Positions 1-10,337 are shown, numbered from the stretch's first letter. The stretch is 64,000 nucleotides of DNA from Acidobacteriota bacterium (GCA_013288805.1 JABDBE010000002.1:50082-114081); one strand, 5' to 3'. Notes: generated by a model not told the origin, from the sequence alone. Numbers and translations: made by a program.

Positions 1-46
1 TACAGTCTCGAAAGCAGTTGCAAATTACAAGCGGAAGGAACCACCC

Positions 47-922
47 ATGCTGAGGCAGGTCGCGGAGGGGGTGCTGATCCAGCAGAGCGAGTTCTGCCAG
101 ACCAACACTGTTGTCGTGCAAGGCCGGGCTGGTGTTTTGCTCATCGACCCCGGGATACTCGGCTACGAAATGGCTGCCCTCGCGGACGACTTTCGCGAGT
201 TGGATCAGCCGGTTGCGGCAGGGTTCTCTACGCATCCACATTGGGATCACCTGCTCTGGCACGACCGGTTCGGCGCAGCGCCCCGTTACGGCACGGCACG
301 ATGCGCGGCCACTGTTCGAGATCGGCGGCTGACGGACGCAGATGCGAAGGCCCGCATCGCCGCCCAGTTTATAACGCCGGACATCGCCCCGCAGGTATCG
401 CTGGATCTGTTCGGCCTCATTGCCGCCCTGCCCGCCGAGGCGGCGCAGATTCCCTGGGATGGCCCTCGAGTCCGGATTGTCGAGCATCAAGCGCACGCCC
501 CGGGCCACGCGGCGCTGTGGATTGAGGAACGCGGGGTTCTCGTGGCCGGTGACATGATTTCTGATTTCTTGATTCCGTTGCTCGACTTGAACGACACGGC
601 TGACCCGATCGAGAACTACCTCGCTGGCCTGCGGCTACTCGAGGGCGTGGCGGGCGATGTCGATGTCTTCATCCCCGGCCACGGGTCCATCGGCGGAGCT
701 GATCAGATACACGCACGGATCGAGCAGGATCGGGCGTACGTGCATGCCTTGCGTGACGCCCATGTTACCAGCGACCCGCGGGTCGGCCCAGCGGCCACGT
801 ACGATTGGGTGGCTGGCGTGCATGCAGGGCAACTCCAGCGTCTCGCCCAAAGAAGCGAGCGCAACGGGACGCCCGGCTGGAAGGGAAAAGAAGCTCCTCG
901 TAAACCAACCTGCCTTTACTAA
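47..922 (+). CDS. MBL-fold metallo-hydrolase
   Basis: 291-residue metallo-beta-lactamase-fold hydrolase, probably cytoplasmic because no signal peptide is visible. The metal-binding motif THPHWDH (His63, His65, Asp67, His68) is followed by later ligands in GHAAL, AGDM and IPGHG, so the di-metal site looks complete. The layout (N-terminal strands, HxHxDH, a GH about 90 residues later, then GD and GH) is that of glyoxalase-II-like or lactonase-like hydrolases. The substrate cannot be told from sequence. The start is supported by GGAAGGA about 8 bases upstream. The next gene starts about 115 bases downstream and is probably separate. Confidence 0.85.
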   Translation: MLRQVAEGVLIQQSEFCQTNTVVVQGRAGVLLIDPGILGYEMAALADDFRELDQPVAAGFSTHPHWDHLLWHDRFGAAPRYGTARCAATVRDRRLTDADAKARIAAQFITPDIAPQVSLDLFGLIAALPAEAAQIPWDGPRVRIVEHQAHAPGHAALWIEERGVLVAGDMISDFLIPLLDLNDTADPIENYLAGLRLLEGVAGDVDVFIPGHGSIGGADQIHARIEQDRAYVHALRDAHVTSDPRVGPAATYDWVAGVHAGQLQRLAQRSERNGTPGWKGKEAPRKPTCLY

Positions 923-1037
923 TTTCTTCCAAGCATTGAAAATGGTGAGTTCGCCCTCAAGTACCGGTTTTTCCTGAGTGCGGAGCGCATAATAAAAGCG
1001 TCATCGCCCGATCGCGGGCACTGGAGCAGAAATCATC

Positions 1038-1223
1038 ATGGGAACTTCCGGAGAATTGATTCGCCTGATCAACTACGTGGACGACATTACGACCACGCTA
1101 CGCCGCATCAACGCGTTCGTCGCAGCCATGGAAACTGACGAAAAGAAACGTCTAGCTGAAAGCCTGAAGGCGGCCGGGTCCAATCTCGACGCTCTTGTAG
1201 TTCGGTTGGAAAAGGGGCAGTAG
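1038..1223 (+). CDS. Small helical hypothetical protein
   Basis: 61-residue charged, probably all-helical protein with no recognisable domain or signal peptide. Its TAG stop shares one base with the GTG start of the 3-hydroxyacyl-CoA dehydrogenase that follows. That makes translational coupling likely and is the main reason to believe it is real. Function unknown; an accessory role to the dehydrogenase is only a guess from position. Confidence 0.6.
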   Translation: MGTSGELIRLINYVDDITTTLRRINAFVAAMETDEKKRLAESLKAAGSNLDALVVRLEKGQ

Positions 1224-2125
1224 TGGCGCAGGTCCAAACCATCGCCGTCATCGGCGCCGGAACCATGGGCCGGGGGATCGCGCATGTGGCCGCGCTCGGC
1301 GGTTATCATACGATCCTCGAAGATCTGCTGCCCAATGCCCTGCGCCGGGCGGAGAACGAGATTCGCGGTAACCTCGACAAGGCCGTGGAAATTGGTAAAG
1401 TCTCCGCCGAAGATGCCAGCGCTGCCTTCGGCCGGTTGCGATACGCGGGCAGCGTCGAAGAAGCCGCGCGCGAAGCAGATTTGGTAATCGAAGCAGTGCC
1501 CGAAGAAATGGAGTCGAAGATTGAGATCTTCACCCTGCTCGACAAACTCTGTCGGCCGGGAACCATTCTTGCTTCGAACACCTCTTCGCTCAGCATCACC
1601 GAGATCGCCAGCGTCACCTATCGAGCTAAGAAATGCGTGGGAATGCATTTCTTCAATCCAGTTCACAAAATGAAGCTGCTCGAAGTTGTCCGTGCGCTCG
1701 AGACCGACGACGACACGCTGGCGACCGCAGCCGAAGTCGGTCGGCGGATGGGCAAAGAGGTCGTAGTAATTAAGGAATCTCCCGGCTTTATCACCAGCCG
1801 CATCAACGCCATGATCGGGAATGAAGCCTTCTACATGCTGCAGGAAGGCATTGCATCCGCGCAGGATATCGATAAAGCTTTGAAGCTGGGGTTAAATCAT
1901 CCCATGGGACCGTTTGAGTTAGTGGACTTGGTGGGACTGGATACCCGGCTCTCAATCTTGGAATATCTCCACAAGAGTTTAGGCGAGAAATACCGGCCCG
2001 CGCCACTTCTGGTGCAGTACGTAAAAGCCGGCCGCGTAGGCCGCAAAGCCGGGCGCGGAGTGTACGACTATCCCGACCAGAAAACTGAAGAGAAGAGAGC
2101 GCCGGTCGCCAAGGCTGGCGATTAG
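1223..2125 (+). CDS. hbd: 3-hydroxyacyl-CoA (3-hydroxybutyryl-CoA) dehydrogenase
   Basis: 300 residues, the usual length for single-domain 3-hydroxybutyryl-CoA dehydrogenases. It would interconvert 3-hydroxyacyl-CoA and 3-oxoacyl-CoA with NAD(P) in beta-oxidation or butyrate-type metabolism. The N-terminal Rossmann motif is IGAGTMGRG (residues 10-18). SNTSS (118-122) and HFFNPVHKM (His142 as catalytic His) follow, then the C-terminal helical domain with GPFELVDLVGLD. The start is GTG, coupled to the preceding 61-residue gene. A long stem-loop straddles the stop codon. FadB-type fusions are excluded by length. Confidence 0.93.
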   Translation: MAQVQTIAVIGAGTMGRGIAHVAALGGYHTILEDLLPNALRRAENEIRGNLDKAVEIGKVSAEDASAAFGRLRYAGSVEEAAREADLVIEAVPEEMESKIEIFTLLDKLCRPGTILASNTSSLSITEIASVTYRAKKCVGMHFFNPVHKMKLLEVVRALETDDDTLATAAEVGRRMGKEVVVIKESPGFITSRINAMIGNEAFYMLQEGIASAQDIDKALKLGLNHPMGPFELVDLVGLDTRLSILEYLHKSLGEKYRPAPLLVQYVKAGRVGRKAGRGVYDYPDQKTEEKRAPVAKAGD

Positions 2126-2136
2126 CGACCGGCGCT
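2098..2136. terminator. Stem-loop between convergent genes
   Basis: Perfect 12-bp inverted repeat (2098-2109 and 2125-2136) with a 15-base loop. It overlaps the hbd stop codon and lies just before the end of the convergent gene at 2144. It could act in both directions. No strong T-run follows, so factor-independent termination is only probable. Confidence 0.55.
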
Positions 2137-2143
2137 TATCGCG

Positions 2144-3214
2144 CTAGTTCTTGTTGATGTCCTGCTTTGCTTCCAACTTCTTCACCATGGGTTCAAAGAA
2201 AATCTTCTGGTTGTCGGGAGCGCCGGCCAGCGTGATCTTAATCTCCTTGAGCGCATTGTCGTAGTCGCCCTTGGCCGAATAGATTCTCGCCGTGCCGTCG
2301 TGAACCACCCAGTCATTCGGATCTTTCTTGGCCGCCTGACGGAAATAGTCAAAAGCCTCATCCTGTTTCCCCTGACCCTGAAGTAAGCGTCCATAACCGT
2401 AGAGTTGAGCCGCCGTTGCCCGGTCTAGCGCCTGCTTCTTAGCCATTTCAGAATCATCCTTGCGGCCCATGGCTTCGAGGATCTGTGATTTGGTCAAGTA
2501 ATTGTCAAATCGCGGCTCGGTTCGGATCGACGTCTCTTCGTATTGCAGAGCTTCGTTGAGATCATATTTGGCTGTGAGCAGATAGGTCGCCGCGTCGTCC
2601 CATCCTTCCCACGTGTATTGCGCCAGCCCCTGAAGCTGGTTATGCAGGCTGGCCTGCACGATGTCATGCACATTCACGTCGATCTTGAACGGAACTGCGA
2701 CCTTTTCCCAGCGCAGCGTGGCGACGGCCGAATCCGCCTTCACATCGTCGAAGTCGAAAGCTAATGCTTCTTGAGGCTCCGTCGTCTGTGGTTTTACAGT
2801 CACCCTCAGTACATCGTCAGCCTGGTTGTAGGTAAAGCTGCCCCACGCTGTGTGGACTTTGGAGAAAATGACTGTCCACTGGTTTTCTCCTGGAATCGTA
2901 AAGAGCGCGTAGACGCCCTTCGCCAGCGGCTTTCCCTCGATCGATACATCGTCGGTGAACCTGATGGTCGTGTTTTCATTCGCTCCAGTACGCCAGACCT
3001 CGTTATAAGGCACAAGCTTGCCCCAGATAGGTCGTCCCTTGACCAGCGGCCGGGAATAGCTAATCGTAATGTCGGTGATTCCAATGCGCTGCGTCACCGC
3101 GGAGTGCTGGCTATCCCGAGGCAAGTCTAAGAGCGCGGACTGCGCTCGGCACAACGGATTTCCCAACGAGAATCCTGCGACTGCAACCAGAGCAACGACA
3201 AAATGTTTAAGCAT
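2144..3214 (-). CDS. DUF2911 domain protein with TPR repeats, secreted
   Basis: 356-residue exported protein. The start at 3214 is chosen because GGAGG lies just upstream and a clean signal peptide follows (MLKHFVVALVAVAGFSLG, cleavage near CRAQ). The longer frame to 3430 adds an implausible hydrophilic leader. Residues about 30-190 form a DUF2911 domain (ISYSRPLVKGRPIWG, VWRTGANENTTI). The C-terminal third is TPR-like (LLQGQGKQDEAFDYFRQA, YDNALKEIK). The architecture is common in Acidobacteriota and Bacteroidota; function unknown, presumably periplasmic. Single gene, convergent with hbd. Confidence 0.85.
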   Translation of the reverse strand: MLKHFVVALVAVAGFSLGNPLCRAQSALLDLPRDSQHSAVTQRIGITDITISYSRPLVKGRPIWGKLVPYNEVWRTGANENTTIRFTDDVSIEGKPLAKGVYALFTIPGENQWTVIFSKVHTAWGSFTYNQADDVLRVTVKPQTTEPQEALAFDFDDVKADSAVATLRWEKVAVPFKIDVNVHDIVQASLHNQLQGLAQYTWEGWDDAATYLLTAKYDLNEALQYEETSIRTEPRFDNYLTKSQILEAMGRKDDSEMAKKQALDRATAAQLYGYGRLLQGQGKQDEAFDYFRQAAKKDPNDWVVHDGTARIYSAKGDYDNALKEIKITLAGAPDNQKIFFEPMVKKLEAKQDINKN

Positions 3215-3386
3215 GGAATAACCTCCGCTTTTGAATTGTCTTCCGGGGAAACGTCCACCGGAACTGGATTGAGGAAAACGAGCATTTAGACGGATAGACA
3301 TTCCGCCGGATAGCGAGTTGTAACAATTTGTAAAAAACGGGCGTGGATGGGGTGGGCATGTGGCGGGTCCTCGCCGCGCTGACCAT

Positions 3387-3659
3387 CTAGTAGTGATATC
3401 GGGCCTGCAGGAAGTCGATCCTGCCTTCACTCACCCGATAAACGAGTCGATGTTCCTGGGTGACTCTTCGTGACCAGCAGCCTGCAAGTACGTACTTGAG
3501 CGGTTCCGGCTTTCCAATACCTGTAAAGGGATCTCGCAGCACCGCTTCTATGAGTTCGAAGACTCGCAGTGCCACCTTGCGGTCTGTGGTTGTCCAGTAA
3601 CGCAGATCCTGGCGAAACTCCGGGTGGAATATCGCTTCTCGTTCACCGGTTCGGGCCAA
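3387..3659 (-). CDS. yoeB: YoeB-family toxin (mRNA interferase)
   Basis: 90-residue RelE/YoeB-fold toxin, expected to enter the ribosomal A site and cleave mRNA. The hallmarks are GIGKPEPLKY, the basic stretch WSRRVTQEHRLVYRV and the C-terminal ARYHY. The last matches the catalytic His-Tyr end of E. coli YoeB. Length is normal and no key residue seems missing. The start overlaps the antitoxin gene by 17 bases, giving the usual antitoxin-first, coupled order. Confidence 0.9.
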   Translation of the reverse strand: MARTGEREAIFHPEFRQDLRYWTTTDRKVALRVFELIEAVLRDPFTGIGKPEPLKYVLAGCWSRRVTQEHRLVYRVSEGRIDFLQARYHY

Positions 3660-3927
3660 GTCCCATCTCCCGACGCAGCTTTTCGATAGGCTCCGGCTTG
3701 CCTTTTCGCCCCACAGCCCGCCGCAGGGCGGTGAGTAAGCGTTGGGTATTCTTGGGCGATCGCAGCAGGTGAGCGGTTTCTATCAGGCCCATGAGTTCGT
3801 CCGCTGGGACCATCGCTACTGTCTTCTCGCCCTTCCGGCGGACAATTACGACCTCGCGATCATTCGCGACGCGATCGAGTACGGAGGCGAGGCTCTGTCG
3901 AAGATTGGTGTATGTGGTTTCCGTCAA
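3643..3927 (-). CDS. yefM: YefM/Phd-family antitoxin
   Basis: 94-residue Phd/YefM antitoxin: an N-terminal DNA-binding half (YTNLRQSLASVLDRVANDRE, VIVRRKG, VAMVPADEL) and a C-terminal toxin-neutralising tail. The start is TTG at 3925-3927 with AAGGAGA six bases upstream; no better ATG exists. It precedes and overlaps yoeB. The palindrome immediately upstream fits YefM autorepression. Plasmid-type stability is unlikely given the housekeeping neighbours; a chromosomal stress module is more plausible. Confidence 0.88.
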   Translation of the reverse strand: MTETTYTNLRQSLASVLDRVANDREVVIVRRKGEKTVAMVPADELMGLIETAHLLRSPKNTQRLLTALRRAVGRKGKPEPIEKLRREMGLGPNR

Positions 3928-3944
3928 GTTTGTCTCCTTAGTCT

Positions 3945-3964
3945 ATTGTACAGGTTTCCTGTAC
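3945..3964 (-). promoter_or_regulatory. yefM-yoeB promoter/operator palindrome
   Basis: A perfect palindrome with 7-bp arms and a 3-base centre (3948-3964, GTACAGGTTTCCTGTAC) lies about 20 bases before the antitoxin start. One arm carries TGTACA, the core hexamer known from the E. coli YefM operator. On the minus strand TACAAT (3945-3950) has the right position for a -10 box, so bound YefM would cover the promoter. Confidence 0.65.
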
Positions 3965-4001
3965 GACAGCGACAATTACTTTAGAATCAGCTTCGGTACC
4001 T

Positions 4002-4298
4002 ATGTCAGCGAATGTCCGCCTTGATCGCGTCCTTGCCCAACTCCGTCTTTATGAGCATCCCCTGCTGGAGTTCTCCGCCCGAGCCAAGGGTGATGGCGTT
4101 GAACTGATCATCCAGTTCAAGAATCCTCCGGTGCCGGTGCACACTTACTACTTCGACTTCCATCCACGCGATCTGGACAGCTCTCAATTCGAGTGGACCC
4201 TGCAGCGGCAGCTCTACGATTGTTTGCACGACTATCTGGTCGAAATGTTTATTCGTACGCCGCAAGATCGTCTTGAGCGTCAACGGGACGGCTTGTGA
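4002..4298 (+). CDS. Conserved hypothetical protein, coupled to MidA-like gene
   Basis: 98-residue soluble protein with no recognised domain, alternating strands and a helical C-terminus. Its TGA overlaps the GTG start of the methyltransferase gene by four bases (GTGA), so the two are almost certainly co-translated. The ATG is only 15 bases after a TAGAAT that resembles a -10 box, so the mRNA leader would be very short. Function unknown. It may assist the methyltransferase, whose eukaryotic homologue acts in complex I assembly. Confidence 0.65.
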   Translation: MSANVRLDRVLAQLRLYEHPLLEFSARAKGDGVELIIQFKNPPVPVHTYYFDFHPRDLDSSQFEWTLQRQLYDCLHDYLVEMFIRTPQDRLERQRDGL

Positions 4299-5458
4299 CC
4301 CTGCGGCAGAAGATTGAACAGGAAATTCGGGAGCGTGGGCCGATACCGTTTTCCCGGTACATGGAGATGTGCCTTTACGATCCTGCACTGGGTTACTACT
4401 CGCGGAACGCCGAGCAGTTTGGCAAGGCCGGTGACTTCTATACCTCCAGCGATGTGCATGCGGTCTTCGGACGCCTTCTGGCGCGGCAGTTCGACGAGAT
4501 GTGGCGTGCGCTGGGATCGCCGGAGCGGATGGAAATCTTGGAAATTGGGCCGGGCCGCGGATTGTTTGCACAGGATGTGTTGGATTGGTCGCGAAAAAAG
4601 TTTCCGGCGTTTTTTGATGCAGTGCATTATTCGTTGGCGGAAAGCTCGCCCGCTCTGCGAGGGCGGCTGCAAGCGACCTTGGAACAGCACTTCGCAGCAG
4701 GGAAGGCTTCCCTCTGTTCAGACGGCGAGGCAGTCCTGCCGAGCGAGGCCGCTTTAGAGAGGCCTTTAACCGCTGAGGTTCCTATCATCGTCTTCGGCAA
4801 CGAATTCTTTGACGCACTTCCAGTCGAGGTTCTCAGCTCGCAGGGCGAGTTGCGCATCTCAGAAAAAGACGGACGATTGCTCGAATCCTGGCAGCCTGCA
4901 TCGGCAGAGGCATTGGAGTTTCTCGACCGCTACGGCGTGCATCCCGAGGCCGGTGAGCGAATCGAAGCTTCCCTGATCGCGCAACGTTACATGTCCCAGA
5001 TTGCCGCTACGATAAAACGAGGGTTCATTATCGCAATTGACTACGGCTACACTCGACAAGAGCAGCTCGCTGGGCGACATCGGGGTACCATCGCTGCCTA
5101 TCGCCAACACTCGATGAGCGCGAATCCTTACGAAGCGCCGGGAGAACAGGACATCACCGCCCACGTGAACTTCACAGTGCTCGCAGCCGCGGCCGAGGAA
5201 CAAGGAATGCAGGTCCAGCCCTTGCTCACCCAGTCGCAATTTCTATTGGGAATCGGCGAGCACAATCAATTCGCCGACGCTTTTGAAGGATGCCGATTGC
5301 CGCAGGAACACGCCAAAGTTGCTCTGCAATTAAAACACCTGGTCACGCCTGCAGGCATGGGAGAAAGTTTTCAGGTGTTGGTGGCATCGAAAGGCATCAG
5401 CGCAGAACTGGTCTCAAAGCTAAGCGGGTTAACCTTTGGAAAAACGACCCGACCATAA
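4295..5458 (+). CDS. MidA/NDUFAF7-type SAM-dependent methyltransferase
   Basis: 387 residues, normal for the DUF185/MidA family. Mitochondrial NDUFAF7 dimethylates an arginine of complex I subunit NDUFS2. Family signatures: GPIPFSRYMEMCLYDPALGY near the N-terminus, the SAM-binding loop EIGPGRGLFAQD, then FGNEFFDALPV, IDYGYTR and ITAHVNFT. The GTG start is fixed by the four-base overlap with the preceding gene. Whether it methylates a bacterial complex I subunit is inference; no nuo gene is in the window. Confidence 0.9.
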   Translation: MTLRQKIEQEIRERGPIPFSRYMEMCLYDPALGYYSRNAEQFGKAGDFYTSSDVHAVFGRLLARQFDEMWRALGSPERMEILEIGPGRGLFAQDVLDWSRKKFPAFFDAVHYSLAESSPALRGRLQATLEQHFAAGKASLCSDGEAVLPSEAALERPLTAEVPIIVFGNEFFDALPVEVLSSQGELRISEKDGRLLESWQPASAEALEFLDRYGVHPEAGERIEASLIAQRYMSQIAATIKRGFIIAIDYGYTRQEQLAGRHRGTIAAYRQHSMSANPYEAPGEQDITAHVNFTVLAAAAEEQGMQVQPLLTQSQFLLGIGEHNQFADAFEGCRLPQEHAKVALQLKHLVTPAGMGESFQVLVASKGISAELVSKLSGLTFGKTTRP

Positions 5459-5567
5459 AAGATATCCCTCGGTCCCATCAAAAACTTTTATCTCGACCGC
5501 ATGGTTCCTCGGAAGCCACCGAACCATCTATAACCCAGTCGCGTCCAATTCCGAAGGGGAGATCAGA

Positions 5568-6524
5568 TTGGAAACCGCCGCGCGTCCAGCTTCGTGGAAG
5601 GTCCTTCTTGCATTTGGGATCATTTATTTTGTCTGGGGATCGACGTTCCTGGCAATACGTATCGGAGTACAGGAAGTGCCGCCATTCCTGCTGGCAGGCA
5701 TGCGATTCTTCATTTCCGGTGTCGTCCTCTACGGCTGGCTGCGGCTGAAGGGCACGCCATCGCCGAACCGTCGCGAGTGGGCCGGTGCGACACTGCTAGG
5801 AACACTAATCTTCCTTGTCGATTACGGTTGCTTGTTCTGGGCCGAACAGCGCGTTCCCTCGGGGATTGCCGCAGTCGTGCTAGCCACGATCCCGGTATTT
5901 ATCACGCTGCTCGAAATCATATTTCTCCGCACACAGCGTCTTACTGTTCGACTCGGCTTGGCACTGCTGGTGGGTTTGTGCGGGGTTGCTGTGCTGACCC
6001 TTCATTCGTTCTCGTTCGGAGAAGTTCCCATCAATCCTGCCGGCGCCTTGGCACTGTTGGTGGCGGCGTTTACCTGGTCGGTGGCGACAATTCTCACGCG
6101 TAAGCTTTCGCTTCCGGCATCGAAGCCGATGAGTGCAGCCGCTCAAATGCTCACGGGCGGAGCTCAACTGTTCGCGCTGGCCGCGCTCTCCGGTGAGTTC
6201 GCTGGTTTTCATCTGCAGACGGTTTCGGCGAAGGCCTGGTACGCGCTTTTATATCTCATCGTCGCTGGTTCGATCGTCGGTTTTACCGCTTACGTCTGGC
6301 TGCTGCACCACGAATCGCCAACGAAAGTGGGAACCTACGCCTACGTAAATCCCGTGGTCGCCGTTGCTCTCGGATATTTTGTCGGAGGCGAATCGGTTGG
6401 TCCTCGCACATTTCTGGGAGCACTGTTTGTGTTGGCGAGCGTCATTGCCATAACCACGACACCCAAGACACGTCCTGCGGATGCCGGGAAGCACTCGGAA
6501 CTGTCGGTTGCGAAGGCGGACTGA
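5568..6524 (+). CDS. EamA-family (DMT) transporter
   Basis: About 318 residues with roughly ten membrane segments in two EamA halves. The first half opens with FGIIYFVWGSTFLAIRIG, a signature of the drug/metabolite transporter superfamily; the second half ends near LGALFVLASVIAITT. Likely an inner-membrane exporter of amino acids or metabolites; substrate unknown. I prefer the TTG at 5568, which has AAGGGGA upstream and starts just before the first helix. A TTG at 5436 would add 44 polar residues and overlap the methyltransferase gene. Confidence 0.85.
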   Translation: METAARPASWKVLLAFGIIYFVWGSTFLAIRIGVQEVPPFLLAGMRFFISGVVLYGWLRLKGTPSPNRREWAGATLLGTLIFLVDYGCLFWAEQRVPSGIAAVVLATIPVFITLLEIIFLRTQRLTVRLGLALLVGLCGVAVLTLHSFSFGEVPINPAGALALLVAAFTWSVATILTRKLSLPASKPMSAAAQMLTGGAQLFALAALSGEFAGFHLQTVSAKAWYALLYLIVAGSIVGFTAYVWLLHHESPTKVGTYAYVNPVVAVALGYFVGGESVGPRTFLGALFVLASVIAITTTPKTRPADAGKHSELSVAKAD

Positions 6525-6624
6525 GCCGCTCGAAAGCGTGGAATCACATCAGGTTGTGGTCTAGCCCGGAAGTACAAGGCCGGACGTTACTCGCAAAACC
6601 TCCGCTCGAAGGCTTAGGCGGCGA

Positions 6625-6630
6625 TATGAT
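6625..6630 (+). promoter_or_regulatory. -10 box directly before a start codon
   Basis: TATGAT ends eight bases before the ATG at 6639, so transcription would begin at or within about two bases of the start codon, giving a leaderless or nearly leaderless mRNA. No convincing -35 box is seen. Confidence 0.4.
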
Positions 6631-6638
6631 CAGGGTCT

Positions 6639-7340
6639 ATGCGCCTTCGTGATCGCTTGGGGATAGTCGGATGGCTTCTACTGGCGGCTTTGGCCTTCGG
6701 TCAAACCAGCCAGCAAGCCAACTCTTCGCAATCGACGGGTACGCAACCAACCAGTTCACAACCAGCAACTACGCAGCCGGCGAACCCGCAACCAGCAAAC
6801 CCAGGCCCGGTTAAACCATCTGCCGTCGACGCTGCGGCCGCCGCCGCAAGGCAAGCGCGTGAATCCGCTCCGCCGATCAAAATAATCAGAAACCACGATT
6901 TAAACGATGGCAGCAATCCGCCTCCGGCCAAGTCTGCGCCAACACCGAACGACGCCGCAGAGCAAGCCGCCCGCGACAAGGCCACTGATGAAGAGGATCA
7001 ACAAGAAGTACAACGGTTCGAAGCGCAAGGCAAGAAATTCCAGAGTCAAGTCAGAGTAGAGAAGCGCAAGATTATCGATATCCAGAACCACATCACAAGT
7101 CTCAAGAACGAGTTCGCGGCGTGGAGCACTGGGTTCGCCCAGGATGATGAAGCGCAGGCGTGCTGGACTTCGACTTATTACACACCTTATTACAAAGACT
7201 GGTGCGACCGGGGGCGAAACTTGAAGGCGCAATACGAAGCGGCGCAGCGTCAGCTTGCCCAGGAAAAAACTAAGCTTGAGCAGATGCAGGAAGACATCCG
7301 GCGCAAAGGATACGGCAACGGAGTGTACGACCCGGACTGA
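6639..7340 (+). CDS. Exported coiled-coil protein of unknown function
   Basis: 233 residues. The signal peptide ends near ALAFGQ. A low-complexity linker of Thr/Gln/Pro/Ser (TQPTSSQPATTQPANPQP) covers about residues 22-60. The second half is helical and charged, with coiled-coil stretches (QQEVQRFEAQGKKFQSQVRV; AAQRQLAQEKTKLEQMQEDI). One short segment contains two Cys and several Tyr (CWTSTYYTPYYKDWC). No family recognised. Presumably periplasmic; its job is unknown. Confidence 0.7.
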   Translation: MRLRDRLGIVGWLLLAALAFGQTSQQANSSQSTGTQPTSSQPATTQPANPQPANPGPVKPSAVDAAAAAARQARESAPPIKIIRNHDLNDGSNPPPAKSAPTPNDAAEQAARDKATDEEDQQEVQRFEAQGKKFQSQVRVEKRKIIDIQNHITSLKNEFAAWSTGFAQDDEAQACWTSTYYTPYYKDWCDRGRNLKAQYEAAQRQLAQEKTKLEQMQEDIRRKGYGNGVYDPD

Positions 7341-7350
7341 GACTGGTCGA

Positions 7351-8760
<1,410 letters not shown>

Positions 8761-8935
8761 TGAGGGTTCCTGACCGGTACCTAAAGGTATGAAAGCAAGC
8801 AAAAATTATAACCTTTGTGCAGAAGAGTTGTGTGTGGCGATACTGTCCGGCGCGATGGAAGGTGGTTCGGCTTGAACTCACTGCGTGCTAGAATCTTTCT
8901 CTTCAATTCCAGAGATAACTTTGGTCACAAAGCAA

Positions 8936-9994
8936 ATGTCCGACGCCGCTCTACTGGTTCCCGACACGCTCCCGCGCGCGCAGTTGGACTCGCGTTCGAG
9001 CATGCGGGTCGATGTGCTGGTGATAGGGGCCGGTCCTACCGGCCTGGCTTGCGCCATTGAAGCGCAGAGGGCCGGTTTCAAGGCGCTCGCGATCGATAAA
9101 GGCTGCGTAGTGAATTCGATCTTCAACTATCCAGCCAACATGACTTTTTTTACCACGCCGGAATTACTCGAGATCGGCGACATTCCGTTCAGTACGGCCA
9201 ACCAGAAGCCCACGCGTCAAGAGGCGCTCGAGTATTACCGGAAGGTAGCCGAGCATTATCGCTTGCCGATCGCGCAATATCAGTGGGTGAAAACCGTGAA
9301 CGGCCAGGACGGGGATTTCCAGGTTACAACCACTGATCGGCTGGGTAGAATTTACGACTATCACACGCGCAAGCTGATCGTCGCGACCGGGTATTACGAT
9401 CTGGCAAACATGCTGAACATCCCCGGAGAAGATCTGCCCAAGGTGTTTCACTACTACCGCGAGCCTCATCCGTACTTCGACAACGATGTTCTGATCATCG
9501 GAGGAAAGAATTCCGCTGCGATATCGGCCCTCGATCTGTGGCGGCACGGAGCGCGCGTGACTCTGGTCCACCGCGCGCCGAAGATGCATCACCACGTGAA
9601 GTACTGGATCCTGCCAGACATCGAGAATCGCATCAAGAATGGTGAGATCAAAGCTTATTTCAACAGTTCAGTGGGAGAAATCTTGGCCGATCACGTCGTG
9701 ATCTACACGCCCGAGGGAATGGTTCGCGTGAAGAACGATTTTGTTTTTGCCTTGACTGGATACCATCCTGATTATGATTTTCTGCGCTCGATGGGCATCG
9801 AGCTCTCGACCGAGCAATGCCGACCGGTGTGCGATCCGGAAACACTGGAAAGCAATGTGCCCGGCATCTATGTGGCGGGGGTAATTGTTGCCGGTTCTCG
9901 AACGAACGAAATTTTTATCGAGAACGGACGCTTCCACGGCCAACTGATCGCGCGGCACTTGAAGTACAAATTAGGATCTGCAGGGGGAGCTTAG
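8936..9994 (+). CDS. ypdA: YpdA-type putative bacillithiol disulfide reductase
   Basis: FAD/NAD(P)-dependent oxidoreductase of the YpdA (Bdr) branch of the thioredoxin-reductase-like family. The FAD motif is VLVIGAGPTGLACA and the NADPH motif IIGGKNSAAISALDL, the latter typical of YpdA. No CxxC redox pair is seen, as expected for YpdA. It would keep bacillithiol, or another low-molecular-weight thiol, reduced. The ATG at 8936 is chosen with modest support; the ATG at 9002, directly before the FAD fold, is an equally credible start. No bsh genes are in the window. Confidence 0.85.
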   Translation: MSDAALLVPDTLPRAQLDSRSSMRVDVLVIGAGPTGLACAIEAQRAGFKALAIDKGCVVNSIFNYPANMTFFTTPELLEIGDIPFSTANQKPTRQEALEYYRKVAEHYRLPIAQYQWVKTVNGQDGDFQVTTTDRLGRIYDYHTRKLIVATGYYDLANMLNIPGEDLPKVFHYYREPHPYFDNDVLIIGGKNSAAISALDLWRHGARVTLVHRAPKMHHHVKYWILPDIENRIKNGEIKAYFNSSVGEILADHVVIYTPEGMVRVKNDFVFALTGYHPDYDFLRSMGIELSTEQCRPVCDPETLESNVPGIYVAGVIVAGSRTNEIFIENGRFHGQLIARHLKYKLGSAGGA

Positions 9995-10004
9995 ATCGGT
10001 CCCC

Positions 10005-10337
10005 TCAAGCCAGAGTCACCGCTTCCTCTCCCAGTTGTTGATTGATCAAACGGGACACTAAAGGTTTCAGCTCTTCTCCGGTCTTCTGCAGGACAAAGAC
10101 CTGACTCGCGTCCGACCAATCCAGCTTGAAACTTGTGGCGAGCGCGGAAATCCAAATCTGCCGAACTGGCGCATTGGGCGAGATGACAAACCGGGAGCCG
10201 TCTTCGAAAGAGATGTGCAGAGCTCCCGACTGGTCCTCGACCTCAAGATCAGCGGATTCTTCAGCGGTAATCAGACTCTGTTTGAGGGACTCAAGGGCGG
10301 CGTCGGCCTGTTTGCGAAAATCGTTCTCATCGAGCAT
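10005..10337 (-). CDS. cyaY: Frataxin-like iron donor protein CyaY
   Basis: 110 residues, the normal CyaY length. The N-terminal acidic helix (MLDENDFRKQADAALESLKQ) is followed by the frataxin beta-sheet (LEVEDQSGALHISFEDGSRF, QIWISALATSFKLDW). It likely modulates iron supply to Fe-S cluster assembly. That fits a region with a Rieske protein, ferredoxins and ferrochelatase nearby, although those belong to other transcription units. Converges on the YpdA-like gene. Confidence 0.9.
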   Translation of the reverse strand: MLDENDFRKQADAALESLKQSLITAEESADLEVEDQSGALHISFEDGSRFVISPNAPVRQIWISALATSFKLDWSDASQVFVLQKTGEELKPLVSRLINQQLGEEAVTLA

